A DNA stretch of 23,623 nucleotides from an uncultured bacterium (GCA_903908025.1 CAIVQM010000022.1:1-23623); one strand, 5' to 3'; numbered from the stretch's first letter, positions 7,022 to 14,569 are shown. Notes: generated by a model not told the origin, from the sequence alone. A program made the numbers and translations.

Positions 7022-8176
7022 ATGACCACTTTCGTCCCGCCCACCCGTGGAGACGGTCCCCTCCGCTTCGCAGAGGACATCCCCAACACCCCGGGACAGT
7101 CCGAGACGATCCCGTCCAGCTGGTACACCGATCCGGCCCGGTTCGAGCTCGAGCGCAAGTACGTCCTCAACCCCAGCTGGCAGATCATGTGCCGCTCCGA
7201 GGAGCTCACCGAGACCGGCGACCACGTCGTCTGGGAGGGCCACGGCGAGACCATCGTCATCACCCGTCGCAAGGACGGCGGCCTCGACGGCTTCCACAAC
7301 GTCTGCCTGCACCGCGGTGCCCGCATCGTTCGCGACTCGGGCTCGTGTGCACGTCGGTTCAAGTGCCCGTGGCACGACTGGGTCTACGACTACGCCGGCA
7401 ATGTCGTCGGCATTCCGGACCGCGAGGACTTCGATCAGGACATCCTCAACAACCTCAAGGCTCCGCAGGTCGAGCTCGCTGAGTGGGGCGGCTGGGTATG
7501 GGGCGTGCTTGCCGGCCCCGGCGTCGCACCTCCGCTGAACGAGTGGCTGGGCGAGGACATCCTCGTCGACCTGGGCGCCTACAAGATGGAGGACATGTAC
7601 CTCCGCGAGAAGGTCACCTGGGATGTTGACGTCAACTGGAAGGTCGTCGTCGACGCGTTCAACGAGTTCTACCATGCGCCGGCGCTGCACCACATCCCGC
7701 CGCAGGACGTCAAGGACGGCCGTGAGATGCGGATCTTCGAGTTCGAGCGCCACTCGATGATGGTCGTGCCGCTGAAGGGCGCACTCCCCAAGCTGCGCGA
7801 GAACCCGGACCACCAGTCCGTGGCGATCTGCCACTACACGATCTTCCCGACGAGTGTCTTCAACAACAATCCGGAGCACCTGCAGCTGTTCCGTTCTGTC
7901 CCGATCTCGCACAACAAGACGCGGTTCGAGACCTGGGAACTCTGGTACAAGTCCGATGATCAGGCCTACCTCGACCGTACACAGCGCCACTGGGATCACC
8001 TCAAGATTGTTGTGGGCGAGGATGTCTGGACATGGGAGGACGTCAACGCCGCGTCACGCTCCTCGTACTACAAGCAGAACTTCTTCAACGACCGCGAGTG
8101 CAAGATCCCGTTCTTCCACAACCAGGTCAACCGCATCATCAACGAAGGTGTCGCGCGTGACAGTGCCGGCAACTAG
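7022..8176 (+). CDS. Rieske non-heme iron oxygenase, alpha subunit (divergent type)
   Basis: Third terminal oxygenase, 384 aa, from a different subfamily than the tandem pair. The Rieske centre is C95-x-H97 and C115-x2-H118 (16 residues between). The mononuclear iron motif is E215-x2-H218-x4-H223, with D334 in GEDVW the probable third ligand. The N-terminus (IPSSWYTDPARFELERKYV) is the helix typical of aromatic and related Rieske alpha subunits. ATG 7022 follows GAGAGGA (7007-7013). The gene shares the operator type of the other two Rieske genes, which ties it to the same regulon although it is more than 3.8 kb downstream. The next gene starts inside its last codons, so the two are translationally coupled. 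Confidence 0.95.
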   Translation: MTTFVPPTRGDGPLRFAEDIPNTPGQSETIPSSWYTDPARFELERKYVLNPSWQIMCRSEELTETGDHVVWEGHGETIVITRRKDGGLDGFHNVCLHRGARIVRDSGSCARRFKCPWHDWVYDYAGNVVGIPDREDFDQDILNNLKAPQVELAEWGGWVWGVLAGPGVAPPLNEWLGEDILVDLGAYKMEDMYLREKVTWDVDVNWKVVVDAFNEFYHAPALHHIPPQDVKDGREMRIFEFERHSMMVVPLKGALPKLRENPDHQSVAICHYTIFPTSVFNNNPEHLQLFRSVPISHNKTRFETWELWYKSDDQAYLDRTQRHWDHLKIVVGEDVWTWEDVNAASRSSYYKQNFFNDRECKIPFFHNQVNRIINEGVARDSAGN

Positions 8177-8990
8177 CGCGCAGCCGGTCCTCTCGGACTT
8201 CACCTTCTCGTTCAACTGCCTGCCGGAGGTTCCGCTCGTCGAGCGGTTCGCCGCCGCGAAGGCAGCCGGGTTCGTTGATGTCGGCCTGAGTGTCCGCTGG
8301 GCGAAGCTGTGGCTGGAGGAGGGCCACAGCCTCGACGAGCTTGATGCGCTCATCGCTGACGGCGGCGTGCGCATCGCCGAGCTCGAGGCGATCCGGGTGA
8401 TGCGTGCGGACCAGGATCCGCTGGAGGACATGGCGGCCGTCCTTGCGGAGCGGTATAGGCCGGACCGGTTGCAGGCCATCGGCCCGTACGAAGGAACGAT
8501 CGACGATGCTGCCGAGCGCGCCGGACGCGTAGCCGACCGGTTCGCGCCGTGGGGGGTCGACGTCGTGCTCGAGCCGCTGCCCTTCACCAACATGCAGACT
8601 CCGGCCGATGCAGCAGCGATCATCATGCGCGCGGATCGCCCCAACCTCTCGATGTGCATGGACGTCTGGCACCTGTACCGCATGGGGCTGCCGCTGTCAC
8701 ACCTCGATGGACTGTGGCCCTATATCTCCACGGTGCAGTTCAACGATGGGACGATCGTGTCCGAATTCCCGGATGACCTGCGTGAGGACTGTTTGCGCAA
8801 CCGGCGAGTTCCAGGTTCGGGTGAGTTCGACCTCGTCGGCCTCGTGAGAGCGCGCAATGCGCACCGCCCCGACTCCACCTTCTCGATTGAGGTCATCTCC
8901 ACCGAGCTCAAGGAGCAGGACTCGATGACGACGGCTCGGCAGATCGCCGAGGGCCTCGACGCTGTCCTCATTGCATCGCGCACCGTCTAG
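8157..8990 (+). CDS. Sugar phosphate isomerase/epimerase-like TIM barrel protein
   Basis: 277 aa of the xylose-isomerase-like (AP endonuclease 2) TIM barrel superfamily. Candidate metal and acid-base residues sit where the family has them: E139 in VLEPLPF, D169 and H172 in MDVWH, D197 in QFNDG and E245 in FSIEVIS. Members isomerise or epimerise sugars and keto acids, cleave hydroxy-keto compounds or act as dehydratases, so the reaction is open. The GTG at 8157 overlaps the end of the Rieske gene by 20 bases and has GAAGG (8144-8148) upstream; GTG 8163 is an alternative. Residues before about 12 are not conserved-looking, so start choice does not affect the fold. Context suggests it handles a polar ring-cleavage or hydroxylated intermediate. 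Confidence 0.85.
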   Translation: MTVPATSAQPVLSDFTFSFNCLPEVPLVERFAAAKAAGFVDVGLSVRWAKLWLEEGHSLDELDALIADGGVRIAELEAIRVMRADQDPLEDMAAVLAERYRPDRLQAIGPYEGTIDDAAERAGRVADRFAPWGVDVVLEPLPFTNMQTPADAAAIIMRADRPNLSMCMDVWHLYRMGLPLSHLDGLWPYISTVQFNDGTIVSEFPDDLREDCLRNRRVPGSGEFDLVGLVRARNAHRPDSTFSIEVISTELKEQDSMTTARQIAEGLDAVLIASRTV

Positions 8991-9020
8991 TACCCGTTCC
9001 GACGACTGAAAGCAGGAATC

Positions 9021-9497
9021 ATGAGCAGCGCCCGCCTCGACGGCCTCCGTTTCCCGGACCGCTTCGACATCGAGCAGCTGATGTACCGCTACGCCAAGGC
9101 GGCGGACATGGCTGACATCGCAACCCAGCTAACGGTGTTCCATGCCGACTGCCGCGTGAGGTTCAGTGGCGATGCCTGGCTCGAAGGGCATGACGCACTT
9201 CGCGCTGCCTGGACGAATGCCTACACGCGATACCTGCAGACCTCGCATGCCGTCACGAACATCTCCATCGCCTTCACGGGGACCGACAACGCCAATGCAG
9301 AGAGCCTCATCACGGCGTGGCATCGCGATGCCCAAGGCAACGAGTGGACGCTGCATGGCCGCTACATCGATACCTGGTACAAGGGTATGGAGGGCTGGAA
9401 GCTGCAGACACGCGAGATCGTGGCCGCTGGCGCCGTCGGACGCGACGAGGCGAGCCTGACGATGATCGAGCGCCTGACCCTGAGTGACGGTCACTGA
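9021..9497 (+). CDS. SnoaL/NTF2-fold protein, dehydratase- or isomerase-like
   Basis: 158 aa, the size of a single NTF2-like cone domain. The layout YRYAKAADMAD, then HADC, then TSHAVTNISI, then HGRYIDTWYKGMEGWKLQTREI is typical of the SnoaL_4 branch that includes scytalone dehydratase and LinA-like enzymes. D29 and H76 fall where that branch has its acid and histidine dyad. Beta subunits of ring-hydroxylating dioxygenases share this fold, so an accessory oxygenase role cannot be excluded, but the D/H pair favours a small catalytic protein. ATG 9021 follows AGCAGGA. Its stop touches the start of the next gene (TGAATG). Confidence 0.82.
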   Translation: MSSARLDGLRFPDRFDIEQLMYRYAKAADMADIATQLTVFHADCRVRFSGDAWLEGHDALRAAWTNAYTRYLQTSHAVTNISIAFTGTDNANAESLITAWHRDAQGNEWTLHGRYIDTWYKGMEGWKLQTREIVAAGAVGRDEASLTMIERLTLSDGH

Positions 9498-10298
9498 ATG
9501 GCGCGGCTGGCCGGCAAGTCCGCGGTCGTCACCGGTGGCGCTCGGGGGATCGGTGAGGGGATCGTCCGTCGGTTCGTTGCCGAGGGCGCGAGATGCGTCA
9601 TCGCCGATATCGACGTTGCGGCAGGCGAGGCTCTGGCAGCTGAACTCGGTGATGCCACGCTGTTTCTGCGCACGGATGTGACCTCCGAGGCCGACATCGT
9701 CGCGGCCATCGATGCCTGCGTCTCCTCCTTCGGGGCGCTCGACGTGATGGTCAACAACGCTGGCATTGTTGGCGTTACCGGTCCGATTGGCGAGACCGCA
9801 CTCGATGATTACGAACGCACGATGGCGGTGCTGCTCACCAGCGTGTTTCTCGGTACCAAGAACGCGCTCCCCGTCATGGTCAGCCAGGGTTCGGGCTCGA
9901 TCATCAACACGGCGAGCACGGCTGGTGTGCAGGGCGGGCTCGGTCCGCATGTGTACACGACGGCGAAGCATGGGGTCATCGGGCTGTCGAAGTCGGTTGC
10001 GGTCGAGGCGGCGCCGTTCGGCGTGCGCGTCAATGTGCTGTGCCCCGGCGCCACGCTCTCGTCGCTCACTGCTGGTCTGGTCACGGGCGACAAGGACAAC
10101 CTCGACGGTGCCTACGAGCGACTGTCGTCGAAGTACGCCGGCGGACGGGCGCCGAAGCCCGCGGACATGGCGAATGCCGCCCTCTTCATGGCGAGCGATG
10201 AATCTGAGTTCATGAACGGTGCGGTCATGGTGGTCGATGCGGGCAAGGAGACGCTCTCCGACCGCGCGGCCAAGTTCTACCCCATCCCGACTCGTTGA
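9498..10298 (+). CDS. SDR family NAD-dependent oxidoreductase
   Basis: Classical SDR, 266 aa. Motifs are TGGARGIG (12-19) for the dinucleotide, acidic residues D37/D39 after the second strand (suggesting NAD over NADP), D60, NNAG (86-89), catalytic S140, Y153 and K157, and a CPGA turn (182-185). It resembles the family of cyclic alcohol and dihydrodiol dehydrogenases, but that is not decisive. It directly abuts the preceding SnoaL-like gene (TGAATG), so the pair is co-translated. It is the last gene of the + strand oxygenase region, and its stop codon is the first base-paired part of the long palindrome that follows. Confidence 0.93.
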   Translation: MARLAGKSAVVTGGARGIGEGIVRRFVAEGARCVIADIDVAAGEALAAELGDATLFLRTDVTSEADIVAAIDACVSSFGALDVMVNNAGIVGVTGPIGETALDDYERTMAVLLTSVFLGTKNALPVMVSQGSGSIINTASTAGVQGGLGPHVYTTAKHGVIGLSKSVAVEAAPFGVRVNVLCPGATLSSLTAGLVTGDKDNLDGAYERLSSKYAGGRAPKPADMANAALFMASDESEFMNGAVMVVDAGKETLSDRAAKFYPIPTR

Positions 10299-10353
10299 CT
10301 GGAGAGTCGTAGCGGGGTTACGCGCGAGTAACCCCGCAACAAGTCTCCACTCA
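10296..10353. repeat. Long palindrome, left copy (flanks DUF559 gene)
   Basis: Arms at about 10300-10324 and 10325-10349 pair with four mismatches. The conserved middle is GGGGTTAC-GCGCGA-GTAACCCC. It begins at the TGA of the upstream SDR gene and is followed by CTCAACAGG. The copy at 11320 has the same layout and ending. No T-tract follows the stem. Confidence 0.8.
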
Positions 10354-10401
10354 ACAGGGGGTGGGTGAACGTCCACAGGCTGCTGCTGAGCCCTGTCGTC
10401 C

Positions 10402-11322
10402 ATGCCGCTATGGCCGTTGGATCGGCGTATGGACGATCCCGATGCCCGAGTGGAGCCTTTCCTTGTGACCGCTGCGGGAGCGGAGGGCTTGACGGCAAGC
10501 CAGGTGAGGGCGGCACGATTCGCGGCCACGTCGCGCGGAGTTCGACTGCCACGTGAACGCGTTGCGGATCCAGGAGCGATTCGGCGGGCGGCGGTTCTGG
10601 GATCGTCCCCAGACGCTGTTCTCGTGGACATTTCCGCAGCTCGCTACTGGGGCCTGCCCCTGCCTCCGCGACTCGGTCTCGGGGCAGAGGTTGGTTTCGG
10701 GGTGGCGCGACCACCGGGTGGTGCGCGGCCGGTTCGGCCTGACGTTCGTGGGCGCAGGCTGCTCTTGCCAGCCCATCATGTGATTGAGGTGGAGGGCCTG
10801 AAGGTCACTTCCCCGGCCCGAACGTGGCTCGATTGCGCAGCAGATATCGGGTTCGCCAACGTTGTCGCCATGGGAGACCATGTTCTGCGGCATGAGCTAT
10901 CAGGGAAGACCGAGCTAGAGGAGATCGTCCGCTGGGCACGGCGTCGGCGCGGTGTGGTCGCCGCTCGCCAGGCACTGCCGTTGTTGGATCCTCGTGCGGA
11001 ATCGCCCGGTGAGTCGATAACGCGGGTGCACCTGATCACCTTCGGACTGCCGCGACCCGAGGTGAACATCAACGTCTTCCACAATGGCCGTTGGATCGCG
11101 CGAGTCGACATCGCCTGGAGGGAAGCGCGACTCGTCCTCGAATATGACGGTGCCGTGCACCTTCAGGAGGATGTCCGGCGGCGTGATGCCGTACGACGAA
11201 ATGAGCTTCAGGAAGCCGGGTGGCTGGTGCTGACGGTGACCGCCGACGATCTGCGGAGGCCGACGGACATGGCCACTCGCGTCGCTGCCAGCTACTGGCG
11301 TCGCCTCCGTCAATTCCGCTGA
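10402..11322 (+). CDS. DUF559 domain protein with AbiEi-like N-terminal part
   Basis: 306 aa of a common actinobacterial family. The N-terminal part (GLTASQVRAARFAATSRGVRLP) resembles the winged-helix start of AbiEi-type antitoxin-like proteins. The middle part (DISAARYWGLPLP ... TSPARTWLDCA) is the usual connector. The C-terminal part is DUF559, related to Vsr and PD-(D/E)XK nucleases, with ESPGES (201-206), D236, E247 and D249 in EYDG, H253, and GWLVLTVTADDL. The acidic residues are intact, so nuclease activity is possible but unproven. ATG 10402 and ATG 10429 are both possible starts and neither has a clear ribosome site; homology-like sequence begins near residue 18, so 10429 is reasonable. 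The gene bears no visible relation to catabolism. Confidence 0.8.
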   Translation: MPLWPLDRRMDDPDARVEPFLVTAAGAEGLTASQVRAARFAATSRGVRLPRERVADPGAIRRAAVLGSSPDAVLVDISAARYWGLPLPPRLGLGAEVGFGVARPPGGARPVRPDVRGRRLLLPAHHVIEVEGLKVTSPARTWLDCAADIGFANVVAMGDHVLRHELSGKTELEEIVRWARRRRGVVAARQALPLLDPRAESPGESITRVHLITFGLPRPEVNINVFHNGRWIARVDIAWREARLVLEYDGAVHLQEDVRRRDAVRRNELQEAGWLVLTVTADDLRRPTDMATRVAASYWRRLRQFR

Positions 11323-11377
11323 GTGGAGAGTTGTAGGGGGGTTACGTGCGAGTAACCCCCCTACAACTCTCCACTCA
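11320..11377. repeat. Long perfect palindrome, right copy (flanks DUF559 gene)
   Basis: Bases 11320-11345 pair perfectly with 11352-11377: a 26-bp stem with a 6-base loop, GTGCGA. The stem starts at the TGA of the DUF559 gene. With no T-tract it is not a textbook terminator, though it could stop transcripts converging from both sides. It is closely similar to the palindrome at 10296, and several differences are on opposite arms so that pairing is kept. Confidence 0.88.
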
Positions 11378-11394
11378 ACAGGTTGGCTGGCGAA

Positions 11395-11856
11395 CTAGCT
11401 GGCGGAGCGGCCGACGGCCGAACTGCCGCTGAGGATCGCGCGCTCATTGGTGACCCGCGTCCTGAGCAAGGTTTCGCCACGCTCGATGAACGCCCGGTTC
11501 ACGGTGTCCATGACGAGATCCATGGCTGTCGAGAATGCGCGACTGGCGTTCTCGTAGTCGCGGATGACGTCTCTGAGCACAAGCGAGTCGCCCATCTGCG
11601 CACCGGCCACTGCTGCGGCGACCTCGGGATCACCGGTTGACGTGGCCACGTCTTCAGCGAAGGCGAGGTACGTGGGAATCTCGGTACGCATGACCGAGAT
11701 CTCGCGCTCGCTGGCATTGACGCAGTCGTTGAGAACGATCATGAGCATGTGCAGGCGGATCTGCTGGGCCGGGTCGGTGATCACCGGCAGGATGTCGCGG
11801 GTGAGTTCTTCGACGACATCCTCGAGGGCGCGCGAGGTCGACGGACGGGTGATCAT
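11395..11856 (-). CDS. Small DUF6285-like (LvaB-like) partner protein
   Basis: 153 aa, mostly alpha-helical by composition, with no enzyme motif. The start, RPSTSRALEDVVEELTRDILPVITDP, and the following helix resemble DUF6285 proteins, which are usually encoded directly after APH-fold phosphotransferases of acyl-CoA pathways. That matches the position here: its ATG overlaps the stop of the phosphotransferase gene (ATGA at 11853-11856). LvaB of levulinate catabolism is a small protein that its kinase LvaA needs for activity, and a similar partner role is inferred. The family match is by eye and moderate. It is the last gene of the minus operon, ending 18 bases from the right palindrome. Confidence 0.65.
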   Translation of the reverse strand: MITRPSTSRALEDVVEELTRDILPVITDPAQQIRLHMLMIVLNDCVNASEREISVMRTEIPTYLAFAEDVATSTGDPEVAAAVAGAQMGDSLVLRDVIRDYENASRAFSTAMDLVMDTVNRAFIERGETLLRTRVTNERAILSGSSAVGRSAS

Positions 11857-12857
11857 GCGGAGACCTCCGAGTAGGGCAACTCGAGTGAGTAGTCGAGATA
11901 CAGGTTGTTGAAGTGGGCATAGGCAGTCATGAGGAAGGTGCCCATCACCCCGCGATGCAGGCCGTCGGTGACGTCCTGGGTGCCTTGGACGATGTCGACC
12001 ATCAGGTGGCTCGTGCCGAGCAGCAGGAAGTACTTGGCGATGGCCGGGTTGATCTGCTCCTCGGTCAGGCCGGTCAGTGCGCGGTACGACGTCAGGAATG
12101 CCTCGGGATCGGGGTGGTAGAGATGCGGGGGCATCGGGATCTGCAGGTAGTAGCCGATGTCGAGGCGCGGATCGCCGATGCGTGAGAACTCCCAGTCGAT
12201 GATGTAGGGGTCGGTGCCCTCGGAGAGCAGGAAGTTGCCCGGCTGGAGATCGCCATGCACGAGTGCCATCCGCACCTCGGACGGCATGTTCATCCGGATC
12301 TTCTTGAGCGTGTATCTCAGGACCGGATCGCAGTTGTCGATGATGTCGAGCATGCGCTCGTAGTTCGCGATGACATCCTCGATGTGCTCGATCCAGCTCG
12401 TCGGCCGCTTGATGCCCTCGTGAATCGACTCGAGGGGGGTGTTGTGGGCCGAGGCCATGATGGCGACGAAATCCTCGCGGGCCTTGTCGAGATCGGGGCC
12501 TGAATCGAGGTACTTCTGCATCGAGGTGGAGTCGATAGCCTCAGAGACGATGGCCTTGCACCCCATGTATTCACCGGTCGCATCGAAGTAGCGCGGCGCC
12601 GGGATGCGGAAGTTCGGGAGATCCTTGACGGCCTGGAGCATCGCCCACTCTGCGGCGCGATCGCTGCGGAAGACGCTGCTCTCGTCGGGCGGGTCGCCGC
12701 GGAGTACGAACTTCTCGGTAGTGCCATCGGCCCAGAGCACCTCGGCCATTACGGAGTCGCGGCTGTAGCCGCCGGGCAGCGGTACGGCGCTGAGCACGGT
12801 TGCTCCGCGCTCCGGCTCGACGGCATCGAGGAAGGCCTGGAAGTGCTCGACGTTCAT
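11853..12857 (-). CDS. APH-fold phosphotransferase, probable hydroxyacyl-CoA kinase type
   Basis: 334 aa, of the aminoglycoside phosphotransferase/choline kinase fold. The N-lobe has a glycine-rich turn (LPGGYSRDS, 28-34) and KFVLRGD. The catalytic loop is HGDLQPGNFL with H201, D203 and N208, and the metal-binding aspartate is D221 in IIDWEF. In catabolic clusters such proteins are seldom drug kinases: relatives are LvaA and the kinase part of ACAD10/11, which phosphorylate 4-hydroxyacyl-CoAs. The small gene overlapping its 3' end supports that reading. AAGGAGC (12862-12868) supports ATG 12857 over an out-of-frame ATG 4 bases earlier. It is the third gene of the minus operon. Confidence 0.85.
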   Translation of the reverse strand: MNVEHFQAFLDAVEPERGATVLSAVPLPGGYSRDSVMAEVLWADGTTEKFVLRGDPPDESSVFRSDRAAEWAMLQAVKDLPNFRIPAPRYFDATGEYMGCKAIVSEAIDSTSMQKYLDSGPDLDKAREDFVAIMASAHNTPLESIHEGIKRPTSWIEHIEDVIANYERMLDIIDNCDPVLRYTLKKIRMNMPSEVRMALVHGDLQPGNFLLSEGTDPYIIDWEFSRIGDPRLDIGYYLQIPMPPHLYHPDPEAFLTSYRALTGLTEEQINPAIAKYFLLLGTSHLMVDIVQGTQDVTDGLHRGVMGTFLMTAYAHFNNLYLDYSLELPYSEVSA

Positions 12858-12882
12858 TCATGCTCCTTCGTCTTGCGTGTCG

Positions 12883-13386
12883 TCATGCCTCTTGCGGGCG
12901 ATAGCTCAGATCCGAAGTGTCGCGGATCCCGCGGACGGTCTCGGGGCGTTTCGTGAAGTAGTCATCGGCGATCGGTTCGGTCCGTGTCCAGTCGACGACC
13001 TCGGTGCGATGTGTCACGAGCCAGCGACCATCGCGGTGGGCGTAACGATCGATGTAGCGGCCGCAGATGAAGCGGTCGAAGCCCTCGGTGGCGTGCTGGT
13101 GGAAGGCCTGGAAGTACACCTCGCCCGTAGCGGAGTCGCGATCGATCGTCAGATTGATCTGGCCGAGGAAGTGCTGGGTGGTGCGATAGGAGCTGAGGGC
13201 GCGCATCGCCATCTCGGACATCTCGTCGGGTCCACCGTGGAAGGTGCCGTAGTGCGTTGTCGCGTCATCGGCGAAGACCGATCTGACGAGCGACTGGTCC
13301 TGACGGTCGAGCCCGCGGGTGTAGGTGGCAGACAGAGCGCGGAGCTCCTGTTCGTCGATCAGTATTTGTATACGGGGATCGGTCAC
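12883..13386 (-). CDS. SnoaL-like NTF2-fold protein, dehydratase-like
   Basis: 167 aa with the SnoaL_4 layout: YTRGLDRQD, SVFADDATTHYGTF, then TTQHFLGQINLTID and FICGRYIDRYAHRDGRWLVTHRTEVVDW. D27 and H72 match the position of the Asp/His dyad of LinA and scytalone dehydratase, which makes a water- or acid-eliminating enzyme plausible. GTG 13386 is chosen because it overlaps the preceding stop (GTGA); an ATG 15 bases earlier lies well inside the upstream gene. No clear ribosome site is visible, consistent with coupling. It belongs to the minus operon between the AttH-like gene and the kinase. Confidence 0.82.
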   Translation of the reverse strand: MTDPRIQILIDEQELRALSATYTRGLDRQDQSLVRSVFADDATTHYGTFHGGPDEMSEMAMRALSSYRTTQHFLGQINLTIDRDSATGEVYFQAFHQHATEGFDRFICGRYIDRYAHRDGRWLVTHRTEVVDWTRTEPIADDYFTKRPETVRGIRDTSDLSYRPQEA

Positions 13387-14510
13387 GGCGCAAGAACGCA
13401 TTCGAGGTGGCCGAACCCGCGGTCGGCGGGATCGTCGAGGTTGGTGCAGGTTGCGAAGTTCTCCGCCCAGGCATCGGGGCGCTGCCGGAACCACCCCTGC
13501 GGGTCGCCCACGTCGACGGGGTGCGTTACGTCCCACACCTCGCCCTCGCCATGGTCGTCTCCGCGGAAGACACCGCGGCCCTGCCGGTCGGCGAAGCCGT
13601 CGTGGTAGCCGCCGCCCTGGAGGTAGACGGGTGCGCCGACGGGGACGAGTTCGAACCGGTCGACCGTGCCGTCGGGCCGGGTGAAGGACACGCGCGTGCT
13701 GGTGGCCCGGGGGAGTCCGTCGACTCGGGTCGCCTCCGCGGATGCGTCGACGTAGGACCACGCCGGCTGGTTTTCGTCACGAGGGATGACGACCGTCTCC
13801 AGCGGCTCGAAGCTGCCGTCGGCCTGCAGGTGGAACTGCCAGAACATGACGCGGTCGGGCATGCGGATCATGGTCCACTGCCGCATGGCGAAACCGCGAC
13901 GCGGATCGCGGGATGTATCGGGTGCGATGGCTGCTGATGAGCCGCCGCCGGTGCGGCCCAGGCCCCAGGAGTGGTCGCGCACTCCGACCCAGGTGTCCGG
14001 AGTGACAGTGAAGGTGCGCCCGGCGACGGTGATGGTGCCCGTTACGTCGCAGCACTGATCGAAGTTGGTGCGGTCATACACCTTGCGGCCACCGGAGTAG
14101 CGCACGATGCGGTCCTCGAGATAGGGCTCGTGCAGGCCCTGCCAGATGAGGTCGAAGGAGATGGCGTGCGGGTTGTCCGAGCAGGTCAGGTGCAGTTTCT
14201 GGAGGGGCTCGACGATCGTGAGACTCAGGGGACCGACCGCGATGTCGTCGATGCGTGGCCGAAGTCGGCGCGACCAGCGGAGGTTGTGCTGCTTGCCGTC
14301 GACCGTGACGCAGGCGAAGCCGTCGATGACGTCGGTGTTCGGGTAGAGCCGGATCGCGGCGAAGAGGGTGGTTCCGGTGGCCTCGTCACCGAGGGTGAAG
14401 TAGAAACCGTCATTCCAGTGCACGGAGTCGCTTGCGACCGAATCGAATGTCCCGGGAATCTGGTGCCGGGGGTACTCGTCCATGCCGGTGAGACGACCTC
14501 GATCTGTCAT
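13383..14510 (-). CDS. AttH/CrtC-like (hydroxyneurosporene-synthase-type) protein
   Basis: 375 aa, rich in beta strands and aromatic residues, without a signal peptide or membrane segment. The segment TWVGVRDHSWGLGRTGGG (about residues 175-192) matches the GxRDHSWG signature of the AttH/CrtC lipocalin-like superfamily, whose members include carotenoid 1,2-hydratase and many proteins of unknown function in lipid or steroid gene clusters. Whether it hydrates a double bond or binds a hydrophobic ligand is open. ATG 14510 has no ribosome site, but a -10-like GATAGC lies 8 bases upstream, which fits leaderless translation; ATG 14483 is an alternative. It is the first gene of a four-gene minus operon with 4-nt overlap to the next gene. 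Confidence 0.65.
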   Translation of the reverse strand: MTDRGRLTGMDEYPRHQIPGTFDSVASDSVHWNDGFYFTLGDEATGTTLFAAIRLYPNTDVIDGFACVTVDGKQHNLRWSRRLRPRIDDIAVGPLSLTIVEPLQKLHLTCSDNPHAISFDLIWQGLHEPYLEDRIVRYSGGRKVYDRTNFDQCCDVTGTITVAGRTFTVTPDTWVGVRDHSWGLGRTGGGSSAAIAPDTSRDPRRGFAMRQWTMIRMPDRVMFWQFHLQADGSFEPLETVVIPRDENQPAWSYVDASAEATRVDGLPRATSTRVSFTRPDGTVDRFELVPVGAPVYLQGGGYHDGFADRQGRGVFRGDDHGEGEVWDVTHPVDVGDPQGWFRQRPDAWAENFATCTNLDDPADRGFGHLECVLAP

Positions 14511-14518
14511 GGCGGCAG

Positions 14519-14548
14519 GCTATCGTGAATCACGTCACTGTGAGACAA
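14519..14548 (-). promoter_or_regulatory. Candidate leaderless promoter of minus operon
   Basis: On the minus strand TTGTCT (14548-14543), an 18-base spacer and GATAGC (14524-14519), then 8 bases to the ATG at 14510. The distance and the missing ribosome site suggest that transcription starts at or beside the start codon. Confidence 0.42.
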
Positions 14549-14555
14549 AATGTCC
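14543..14555. promoter_or_regulatory. Candidate shared operator between divergent promoters
   Basis: AGACAAAATGTCC contains the inverted repeat GACA-AAA-TGTC. It covers the proposed minus-strand -35 and ends just before the plus-strand -10, so one protein bound here could block both promoters. The TetR gene at 16767, last in the plus operon, is the natural candidate regulator. The repeat is short, so support is moderate. Confidence 0.35.
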
Positions 14556-14561
14556 TATAAG
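14556..14561 (+). promoter_or_regulatory. -10 element of a probable leaderless promoter (plus operon)
   Basis: TATAAG, followed by 8 bases and then ATG 14570. No ribosome site precedes the ATG. The -35 region is poor, which is common in actinobacterial promoters. The spacing mirrors that of the divergent promoter. Confidence 0.5.
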
Positions 14562-14569
14562 ATTCCGGC

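Larger units (their letters stand above)
10296..11377. mobile_element. Candidate palindrome-flanked DUF559 cassette
   Basis: A nuclease-like gene is bracketed by two closely similar long palindromes that are also direct repeats of each other. Both start at a TGA stop codon and end in CTCCACTCAACAGG. The cassette separates two catabolic operons without disrupting either. There is no transposase, so mobility would depend on the DUF559 protein or on host functions. This is inference from layout; paired bidirectional terminators are the main alternative. Confidence 0.3.

Noticed and set aside
6521..7999. Long minus-strand open frame of 492 codons across the reductase and third Rieske gene
   Set aside because: It lies opposite genes with intact catalytic motifs and its translation shows no recognisable domain. 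Such antisense frames are common in high-GC DNA.
9129..10631. Minus-strand open frame of 500 codons opposite the SnoaL-like, SDR and DUF559 genes
   Set aside because: No recognisable domain, and it runs through three well-supported genes and a palindrome.
10296..11377. Reading the two palindromes as a CRISPR or an insertion sequence
   Set aside because: There are only two copies, nearly 1 kb apart, with no regular spacers, no cas gene and no transposase.
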